This document shows, piece by piece, positions 31,692 through 38,905 of a DNA stretch of 40,823 bases. The notes below the pieces were generated by a model. That model had not been told where the DNA came from, searched no databases, and saw nothing but the letters and a program-made list of their open reading frames with translations. How positions within the stretch are numbered: the stretch's first letter is position 1; every line of letters begins with the position of its first letter. Where the stretch lies: NCBI GenBank assembly GCA_964513515.1, contig CAZEMP010000005.1, positions 1 through 40,823 of the forward strand, given 5' to 3'. The translations under genes were made by a program, and so were the position numbers. Origin of the DNA: Bog-1340 sp964513515. Lineage in GTDB: Bacteria > Patescibacteriota > Minisyncoccia > Phycocordibacterales > GWA1-40-21.

Positions 31692-32924
31692 ATGAATAAA
31701 TTATTACAATCTTTGGGCGGAATATTATTGATACTTGGTCTTTACGCAATGGTATCTGCACAAACACCAAGTACTTCCGGAGTCTCTTACGAAGATGCTT
31801 TAAATAAAGCAGAGCAGATTAGTAGTAATATTGTTGAACAAATAGTTTCTCAAACTGATGAAGAAGCTAGGCCAGTTGCTGAAGCGGTGATTCCAACAAT
31901 AGCAAGACAAATAGCAGAACAGTTTGCAGACGGATCTTTTTATAGTCATACATTTGATTCATTAAAAATGCAGATAAAAGATCATATTATGGCTGAAATA
32001 GATAGACAATTTACAGATCCAGAAACTATAAAAATAGCATATGACATTGCTGAGCAAATCGCTACGCAAATGTCTACTCAATTACGTGCAGATACTGAGT
32101 TAGATTCACTACAGCTCAAGCTTACAGTAGATAGGAAAAGACTAGTCTATGATCCAGATGTGTTGGTTGTTATTGAGGAATTAAAAAAGCTTCAAGTAGA
32201 GGGAGAAAATAAATATGTCCCATATACATTTACCGGTAATAATTTTGCAGGTGAATGGTACGGCACATTAAAAGCTCCTGCATATAAGAGCTGTAAAGCT
32301 TTTAATTCAAATTGGAGCGGAACTTGGTATGAAACAGACGAAAAAACATCTTCCAACGGGTATGGAATAAGTGGTAATGTCGCAGTAAGCGATAATCCTT
32401 TTGGTGTGGGCCCTCTAGCAATACAAGGAATTCATTATATAAAGAGCGTGAACAATGCAAATCTACGTTTTCGTTTTTTTGCAAAAGAAAATGTAAAAAG
32501 AGCGATATTTTCTGGAAATGTTGCAAATAATAACTCAGTATCTGGAACTTTTATTGCAGTTTGTCCAAGCAATCCTAAAGTTGGTACAGCAGGAACATTT
32601 ACTGGTAAGAAAATATTAAATGATTTAATAGGTAATTGGCGAGGAGTCTCTTCTGTAGAACAGCCAAAAGCTTGTATTGCAAATACTTCATGGACAGCAC
32701 AACTTTCAGAATTAAATGGAAATATATTTGGTATGTTTACAGAGGGTGATAAAAAATATGAAGCAAGAGGTATTTATGACAAAAATACTAAAGAGGCACT
32801 TTGGATAGCTGGAGACCATGCATTTCTTGGTTTGATAGAAGGTGGAAAAATGAACGGTACAATGCTTGATGCAGATTGTACTCCTGGAAATGCAAGACTC
32901 GGAACTTTTGGAGCAAATCTATAA
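31692..32924 (+). CDS. Secreted protein with helical domain and two tandem beta domains
   Basis: This 410-residue protein has a signal peptide (cleavage after VSAQ or VSA). A helical region (about 25-170) is followed by two related beta-rich domains, each starting G(E/N)WYG or GNWRG, with one Cys early (YKSC, PKAC) and one late (IAVCPSNPK, DADCTPGNA) before GTF. The paired Cys suggest one disulfide per domain, as fits export. The fold could be lipocalin- or avidin-like. TATAAT ends 7 nt before the ATG, so the mRNA should be leaderless. Confidence 0.65.
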   Translation: MNKLLQSLGGILLILGLYAMVSAQTPSTSGVSYEDALNKAEQISSNIVEQIVSQTDEEARPVAEAVIPTIARQIAEQFADGSFYSHTFDSLKMQIKDHIMAEIDRQFTDPETIKIAYDIAEQIATQMSTQLRADTELDSLQLKLTVDRKRLVYDPDVLVVIEELKKLQVEGENKYVPYTFTGNNFAGEWYGTLKAPAYKSCKAFNSNWSGTWYETDEKTSSNGYGISGNVAVSDNPFGVGPLAIQGIHYIKSVNNANLRFRFFAKENVKRAIFSGNVANNNSVSGTFIAVCPSNPKVGTAGTFTGKKILNDLIGNWRGVSSVEQPKACIANTSWTAQLSELNGNIFGMFTEGDKKYEARGIYDKNTKEALWIAGDHAFLGLIEGGKMNGTMLDADCTPGNARLGTFGANL

Positions 32925-32945
32925 ACTTAGATTATAAATATAAAA

Positions 32946-33968
32946 ATGAAGAATTTTTTTCCAACAACACTAATTGTTTTATGTCTGATATCTTTTTCTG
33001 GTGTAAATAATTATGTATACGCGCAGGTTAATCAAAATGATACTCAAACATCACCCCAAAAAACTTATTGGGGAGGTTTTGTTGATGGCACAAGAGCATT
33101 TATAGGTGCTATTGTAGACATTACAAATAAATATATATACGAGCCTTTTATAGGTCCATTAATAAGAAATCCAGAGACTCCCCCATTAGCCCCTAGAGAT
33201 ACTACAGGAGATAACTATGTTTTTAATGATCCAATCTATAATGGAACAAATGACCCTGTATATACAGCGGAAGACAATCAATCACCTTTTAAATTTAAAC
33301 CACCTATAAAAAATGGAACCAATAATCCATTTCCATCTCCGTTTGATGATTCGATGATAAATATAGCCAAGTATGATGTGCCATTACAACTAAGCGATGA
33401 AGAAAAGAGAGAGTTGATTGATGCTCCAAAGGATCAAAATACAACGAAAGCACCAGAGATAGGTACATCAGAATGGCAGAAAAAATTTAATCAAGGATTT
33501 GAATCAAGTTTTTGTGATCGAAACCCGAACTTTTTTACTTGTAAATGGTTTGAAAAACCAAAGGAGGAAATCTTACCACCAAAATCACCAGATGATTCAT
33601 TTGATGATTTAAAAGATGCACCAAAAGATGATGATCTCGATAAAGCTCTTGATGATTTGGACAAAGAAACAGAGGATGTTTTAGATGAACAAGAGAAATT
33701 AGATGAAGAATTGTTAAAAGATATTCTTCCACCAGAAGAATATAAAGACACAGACTCATTTTCAACTTCATCAGAAGAAGATGCTTTTGGGTATGAAGAT
33801 TGTACGGTTTTAGTTAAATTTGATAAATGTCGTTCTGATTGTGCATATAATATACTTGATAAATCTTGTGGAGATGTAAACAATTGGACTTGTTGGCAAC
33901 AAAGAAATATCGATTATAATCAATGTTTAGAATCTTGTGGTAATCATCCGGGTTATTGTATTAAATAA
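32946..33968 (+). CDS. Secreted acidic protein with C-terminal 8-Cys domain
   Basis: The 340-residue product has a signal peptide (cleavage near VYAQ), a hydrophobic GGFVDGTRAFIGAIVDI segment, a Pro/Asn-rich middle, a strongly acidic Asp/Lys/Glu region (about 215-280) and a C-terminal domain with the same Cys spacing as the protein at 30070: C-x8-C-x3-C-x8-C-x7-C-x10-C-x3-C-x6-C. The shared core is CGDVNNWTCWQQR. Function is unknown. Same strand and 21 nt after the previous gene. Confidence 0.7.
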   Translation: MKNFFPTTLIVLCLISFSGVNNYVYAQVNQNDTQTSPQKTYWGGFVDGTRAFIGAIVDITNKYIYEPFIGPLIRNPETPPLAPRDTTGDNYVFNDPIYNGTNDPVYTAEDNQSPFKFKPPIKNGTNNPFPSPFDDSMINIAKYDVPLQLSDEEKRELIDAPKDQNTTKAPEIGTSEWQKKFNQGFESSFCDRNPNFFTCKWFEKPKEEILPPKSPDDSFDDLKDAPKDDDLDKALDDLDKETEDVLDEQEKLDEELLKDILPPEEYKDTDSFSTSSEEDAFGYEDCTVLVKFDKCRSDCAYNILDKSCGDVNNWTCWQQRNIDYNQCLESCGNHPGYCIK

Positions 33969-34018
33969 ATTGGAGTAAATTAAAATTTTAAATTTTGAAT
34001 CATAAATCAATTTAAAAT

Positions 34019-34264
34019 ATGAACATAAAATCAAAAATTAATCTCACAAATATTGCTATCTTAGCTTCTATTCCGATTATTTTTGGAATTGTTTTTTGGT
34101 ACTGGAAGAATAGCTCATTTACGTCTATTTCTAAAACCTCCAAAGATCAGAAAATTACCGAAATTTCTTTGGGTAGTCAAATTTTACTAAGAACTCAAGA
34201 TATTATCAGAGATAAATTTCCAGAGACAAATCCTTTAAAACAAATTATTAAAAATCCATTTTAA
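34019..34264 (+). CDS. Small single-pass membrane protein
   Basis: The 81-residue product has one membrane helix (IAILASIPIIFGIVFWYW) and a polar C-terminal part. Its TAA overlaps the next gene's ATG by one base, so the two are translationally coupled. It could anchor or escort the next product. Confidence 0.65.
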   Translation: MNIKSKINLTNIAILASIPIIFGIVFWYWKNSSFTSISKTSKDQKITEISLGSQILLRTQDIIRDKFPETNPLKQIIKNPF

Positions 34265-36588
34265 TGAACATGATACACAGCCAAAAAAATCAATTTATAA
34301 TTTCTTTTTTGATTTTATCCGCAGGTCTTTTGATCTCTTTCACCATGATTGTGAGCGCTGCTTCAAATCAAGACAATTTGCAGACAGTGGAAGTTTGTTC
34401 TCCGCGTCTTTCTGGTTTAGTTAGCTCATGGAATGGGAATAGGGTTTCGGATAAAACTGTACCTGATATCGGCACAGCTTTAAACAATGGAAATATCTCT
34501 GATGAAGTAACTATAGTTCCTGGAAAAGTTAACAATGCGTTTAAATTCGACGGATCTAGTGGACGTATTGAAATTGGTAATCCTGAAAGTTTAAATTTTA
34601 AAAATGAGTCTTTTTCACTAGAGGCTTGGTTTATGTGGGATGGAAAAGGTGATATAAATAACATTATTAGAAAAACAGGTCGCCCTGAGAGTGGTCCTAT
34701 CACGGGATATTGGCTCAGAATATCGGCGAATCGTCTGGAGTTTTATGTCCAAGGAGTTAACGGTGGAGGAATTAACAAAATTAGTGTTATCAGTACACCT
34801 GTTAGTCCAAAAAATTGGCATCATGTTGTCGCTACGCTCTATACTGGCGGTATCATGAACCTGTATGTTGACGGTCAATTGAAAGGCACTACTCGAACTG
34901 AAATTACTGACTCGGCAGGCGAGGCGCCATTTACGATTGGAGCATGGGGTATTCAGTCTGGTGTATCCGAATTCTTTAGCGGTTTGATCAGTGATATTTC
35001 TGTATACAATAAAGTAATGGATGCTGGGGAAGTCCAAGATCTTTTTAATGCCGGCAGTGGCGGTAAATGTGTCTCTTCGAAAAACGATATCGTTTTTCCT
35101 GTTAAAGAGCTTGGTTCTTGTAAAGACGAAGCTGCTTGCCGTGCATATTGTGACCTGCCAGAAAATTCAAGAAGTTGTCTCGCTTTTGTGAAAAAAAATA
35201 ATCTTTTATCTGATGATGAGATTAAACAGTGGGAGAAATTCATTGACATTACTTCAAGCGGAGGCCCAGGTAGCTGTAAAAATGAAAAAGAATGTATAAA
35301 TTATTGTGAAGATGCTTCACATATTGTGGAGTGTACGGATTTTGTAGAAAAGTATGATCTGGTAACGCCACAGGACTTTGCAGAGATGCAAAAAGTGGCC
35401 CGTGCTCTAAAAGCCGGGGCAAAACTGCCAGGCAATTGTCGTAACAAAAGTGAATGTATTTCCTATTGTGAAAATTCAGACCACAATGATGAATGTTTAT
35501 TATTCTTGGAAAAAGCAGAATTTATGACTGAAAAAGAAATCGGTCTCGTTAGAAAATTTAAGGGTAAATCTCCAGGCAATTGTGCTAAAGGCAAAGATTC
35601 ATTTGTCGAGGCGCAGCTTTCTTGCAATGCTTTTTGTAATGATCCGACGAATCAACCAATATGCTTTAGATTTCTTGAAGAAGCTGGGATCATGACAGCA
35701 GAGGAGGCGACACAAGCTGGCTCACTTTCAGATTTCCAAGCCTGTATTCCATCTGCTTCTCAAGAAATACAGCAATGTTTTATAAATAATCTTGGGCAAG
35801 ATCTATACGAAGCTATGAAACAGGGGGTTTTACCATTAGTGGGAGATATAGAGGATTTTATGGCAAAGATTCGAGAATCCCGAAAATGTGTTGATCGCTA
35901 TACTAATAAAACTTTTTCTACATTTACGGACAACCCCGATGCACTTGCCTGTATTAGTTCAGAGCTCGGAAAAGATTATCTTGATAAAGCAAAACGTGGT
36001 GAGGTAAAGTGCGGCGATGCAGCGCAGTCTCAGAAAAAGATTGAATCTTGTATAGAAACAGCAATATCGGCGAAACTGGATCGCTGCTTCTCACTTGCTT
36101 GTTCGGAGGCCATTACTTGTCTAAAAGATTTTGGAAATATGGACAGTAAAGAACAGGAAAAAGAGACTGACTCTGATCTCAATTCTAAAATTAAGAATAA
36201 AATCAATAGTTGTGTCCTCGAGGAAATCAGGGTTTGTCTTGCTAAAGATTGTTCGGAGATGACGGCATGTATGAATAAATTCCAAGGGGATGGAGAAAAA
36301 GAACAAGAAGGATCGGACACAGCTATTGAAAGTGAAATTAATGCAAAAATGAGGGCATGTACGAAAACACAAGAACAAAATCAAGAGTCATTGCCAGAGA
36401 GGGAGATGCAGACAGAACAAAGCAGACAACAAATACCACAACAAGCACCACAAGGGACGACTCAGTCTGGAGGTCAAATTCCACAAGAGTATTGTTCTGG
36501 CTTTGCTTCGACCCCGAGCTGTTCTTATGTAGGTTCGCCCGATTCTGATAATTATAAATATTGCAAACAGTGTTATCCAGATAAATAA
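34264..36588 (+). CDS. Secreted LamG-domain protein with Cys-repeat modules
   Basis: This 774-residue protein has a signal peptide (cleavage near VSAA). A LamG/concanavalin-like domain (about 30-265) shows FSLEAWFMWDG, NWHHVVATL, MNLYVDGQLKG and FSGLISDISVYNKVM. Four modules then follow near residues 280-470; three have C-x5-C-x3-C-x8-C and the fourth a longer first gap. Each ends in a helix such as FVEKYDLVTPQ. A helical Cys-containing region and a Gln/Pro-rich stretch lead to a short C-terminal Cys motif. It is probably a carbohydrate or surface-ligand binder. Confidence 0.75.
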   Translation: MNMIHSQKNQFIISFLILSAGLLISFTMIVSAASNQDNLQTVEVCSPRLSGLVSSWNGNRVSDKTVPDIGTALNNGNISDEVTIVPGKVNNAFKFDGSSGRIEIGNPESLNFKNESFSLEAWFMWDGKGDINNIIRKTGRPESGPITGYWLRISANRLEFYVQGVNGGGINKISVISTPVSPKNWHHVVATLYTGGIMNLYVDGQLKGTTRTEITDSAGEAPFTIGAWGIQSGVSEFFSGLISDISVYNKVMDAGEVQDLFNAGSGGKCVSSKNDIVFPVKELGSCKDEAACRAYCDLPENSRSCLAFVKKNNLLSDDEIKQWEKFIDITSSGGPGSCKNEKECINYCEDASHIVECTDFVEKYDLVTPQDFAEMQKVARALKAGAKLPGNCRNKSECISYCENSDHNDECLLFLEKAEFMTEKEIGLVRKFKGKSPGNCAKGKDSFVEAQLSCNAFCNDPTNQPICFRFLEEAGIMTAEEATQAGSLSDFQACIPSASQEIQQCFINNLGQDLYEAMKQGVLPLVGDIEDFMAKIRESRKCVDRYTNKTFSTFTDNPDALACISSELGKDYLDKAKRGEVKCGDAAQSQKKIESCIETAISAKLDRCFSLACSEAITCLKDFGNMDSKEQEKETDSDLNSKIKNKINSCVLEEIRVCLAKDCSEMTACMNKFQGDGEKEQEGSDTAIESEINAKMRACTKTQEQNQESLPEREMQTEQSRQQIPQQAPQGTTQSGGQIPQEYCSGFASTPSCSYVGSPDSDNYKYCKQCYPDK

Positions 36589-36629
36589 TTTAAATTGGTG
36601 CATTTTTTCACCTATGTTAAAATAACTTT

Positions 36630-38249
36630 ATGAAAAATCTTATTTTAAGAATTATATTTGTGGCGGTTTTATTAACCGGTGCAAATGTTCATGCAGAGGA
36701 TAGCGGTAGTGTCAGTGCGGGTATTACACCTACCAATAATCTTTTATATGGAATAGATATTTTAAGTGAAGATATATGGCAAAATTTCCTCGGTATTTTT
36801 GGAGGTTTAAGTCGACAGGCACAATTGAAATATGTTGAAAAGCGTATCAAAGAACGTGAATCAGAGGTATGGGAAATGGTAAGTACTAGAGGAGCACTTT
36901 CAGATGAAGCAGAGAAAATTTTAGATCATAAAAAAGATCATCGACTTAAAGCTACAGAGATTGCCCTAGAAGATGAAGATTATGAAAAGATCAAAGAGAT
37001 TCAGGATAATGGCTGGAGATTTGATTTTGATTATGCAAAATACGTTGTTAAAGTATTGGATGAGAATGAATCCAATAAGAACGAACTGCTCGATGAAATA
37101 GCTGCGGCAAGAAAAGCGGGTGATAATGAAAAAATTAAAGACTTAGCCTTGCAGATGAATAGTGTCAGACAACATGAGGATGACTTATTAGATAGGAATA
37201 GAAAATTTGTTGAAAACAGTGAGATGGCATCTGAGCGTATAGAAAATATAGTACCTCCAGAAAGAAAGATAGATTTACTTTTTCTTAGAATTGCTCAAGA
37301 AGAAAAGTTAAGACAAGAGAAAAAGGTAGCGTCAGACGCATTATGGAAGAGACTTCTTAAAGATCTTGATCGTGCAAAGAAAGAAGTGGCCAAAGGCTTG
37401 GAAATATCAGAAATTGAGGATTTGATAAAAGATTTGCAAAAACTACTACGTGATATTCGAGCAGAAGAAGAAAAAAAAGTTGAAGAGAAGTTAGTAAAAG
37501 ACGATGAAGAAATAGAAGAACTTATTGCGCCAAAAGAAAAGGCTGTTTTGAAAAAGATTCCATCAGAAACTATTAGTAAATTTCCACTCGGACTAATGGG
37601 TTGGAATTATATGTTTCAAGCAACAGTAAATGAGTATTTTGAAACAGAATTTGACGGACTTGGTGGTTTACCGCCATATTATTTCAAGCTAGATACTGCT
37701 TCTGGATTTCCACCAATAGGTATCATTCTTAGTCCTAAAGGTTTATTTTCTGGAACTCCAAAAGTTGCTGGAACTTATACTTTTACAGTTTGTGTAGTTG
37801 ATACAGCAGGTAAAAGTGATTGTCTACCTAATACAATGTATGTTACAGGTGTCACAACACAACCGGCGGTGGTTCAGCCAGCACCTGCTCCAAAGCCAGT
37901 ACCGGTACCAAAGATCGATGTCAGTATTAGCTTAACAAACAAATCTTGTTCTGTTATACAAGCATATTCTGATTATACAAGATATACAAGGGATGTGACT
38001 GGTACGGCGAGTGGACCGGTTGGCGCAAAATTAAAATTAACCTACACCCCCCTTCCTGTCTCTTGCGGATCTTGGAAGTCGGTAGATGTAAATTCACGTG
38101 GAAACGCCTGCGAGAGAGGTGAAGGTGATCCAGAAACAACTAATTGGTCATTTCATAATCCAAATACGGCAAACACATGGACAGGAGACACGCTTGCAGT
38201 AGAATTTGCTGGCGACTGGGCGAAAACTGATGAGCAAAAATGCCCATAA
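36630..38249 (+). CDS. Secreted protein: DUF5667-like coiled coil plus putative Ig domain
   Basis: The 539-residue product has a signal peptide (cleavage near VHAE), then PTNNLLYGIDILSEDIWQNF, which resembles the start of DUF5667 proteins. A long charged helical or coiled-coil part runs to about 315. A putative Ig domain (He_PIG type) with GLPPYYFKLD, GIILSPKGLFSGTP and AGTYTFTVCVVD follows, then a Pro/Val linker and a C-terminal beta domain with four or five Cys. TGTTAAAAT ends 6 nt before the ATG, so the mRNA should be leaderless. Confidence 0.72.
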   Translation: MKNLILRIIFVAVLLTGANVHAEDSGSVSAGITPTNNLLYGIDILSEDIWQNFLGIFGGLSRQAQLKYVEKRIKERESEVWEMVSTRGALSDEAEKILDHKKDHRLKATEIALEDEDYEKIKEIQDNGWRFDFDYAKYVVKVLDENESNKNELLDEIAAARKAGDNEKIKDLALQMNSVRQHEDDLLDRNRKFVENSEMASERIENIVPPERKIDLLFLRIAQEEKLRQEKKVASDALWKRLLKDLDRAKKEVAKGLEISEIEDLIKDLQKLLRDIRAEEEKKVEEKLVKDDEEIEELIAPKEKAVLKKIPSETISKFPLGLMGWNYMFQATVNEYFETEFDGLGGLPPYYFKLDTASGFPPIGIILSPKGLFSGTPKVAGTYTFTVCVVDTAGKSDCLPNTMYVTGVTTQPAVVQPAPAPKPVPVPKIDVSISLTNKSCSVIQAYSDYTRYTRDVTGTASGPVGAKLKLTYTPLPVSCGSWKSVDVNSRGNACERGEGDPETTNWSFHNPNTANTWTGDTLAVEFAGDWAKTDEQKCP

Positions 38250-38516
38250 TATATAAGCGGAATAATAACTAATATTCTGCGGAGACGGCTAGAATTTCGA
38301 TCGTTACACGATTCTAAAGTGGGGGATGGCGAGATTCGGTCACGAGTTACTAAGTCTTTTGGAATTATTAAATTCCAAAAGCCTGAGTACTCTCGACCCC
38401 GACTCGCCGATTCACTCACTAGTGTTCGTGTCGGCTGCGTCTTTCGAATCTCCCCGTCTCATACATGACGCCAATATAAAATACAGCCATCCCAGGCTCT
38501 ATTTTAATTGTCGTTG
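38250..38516 (-). repeat. Array of tRNA-Ser 3'-end copies downstream of tRNA-Ser
   Basis: No supported gene. Terminator stem 38473-38488/38495-38509. Beyond it is an inverted copy of the tRNA T-arm and acceptor (38437-38460), the motif CGACCCCGACTC (38394-38405), a perfect hairpin CTTTTGGAATT/AATTCCAAAAG, a direct copy (38319-38346) and a second direct copy starting TGCGGAGACGGC (38278-38289), which matches 38515-38526 exactly over 12 nt. Confidence 0.7.
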
Positions 38517-38604
38517 CGGAGACGGCGAGATTCGAACTCGCGGAGCCTTTAAGGGGCTCACTTCTTTAGCAAAGAAGCTCATTAGACCACTCTGACACGT
38601 CTCC
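38517..38604 (-). tRNA. tRNA-Ser (anticodon GCU)
   Basis: 88 nt with a long variable arm typical of Ser. Acceptor GGAGACG/CGTCTCC, discriminator G73, anticodon stem CTTCT/AGAAG with loop TTGCTAA giving GCU (reads AGC/AGU), T stem GCGAG/CTCGC. CCA is not encoded (CAA follows). Confidence 0.93.
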
Positions 38605-38905
38605 AGATCTATTTAATTTTTTTAATTTTATCTAACTCAAAAAGATTAACATATTTTTTGGTATTATTCTAGTTTTTAAATTTTAATTTGGTTAAAAAAA
38701 ATAGTTATACATCGTAATTTTTTCTCATAATTTTTATCTAAAGATCATCAATTTTTAATGAAAATATCTAAATAAATTTACTTATCATTGTGTGGATAAG
38801 AAATAGTATTGCATTGTTATATCTATAATTATATAATTATAGTAGCCAGAGTTGTTGCATATTTTTTCTGCAACGAACTCGTTACATTTTTATAGTTTAT
38901 TTGAA
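38605..38905 (+). promoter_or_regulatory. AT-rich region with promoter and leader of the adhesin gene
   Basis: TTGCAT (38809-38814), 17 nt, TATAAT (38832-38837). The leader of about 60 nt holds a hairpin, GTTGCA...TGCAAC, with flanking AGTT/AACT pairing, and no SD. A perfect DnaA-box-like TGTGGATAA lies at 38791-38799. Otherwise nothing is recognisable. Confidence 0.6.

Noticed and set aside
38326..38595. Plus-strand ORF of 89 codons
   Set aside because: It overlaps tRNA-Ser and its downstream copies, so the open frame is a by-product of that sequence.
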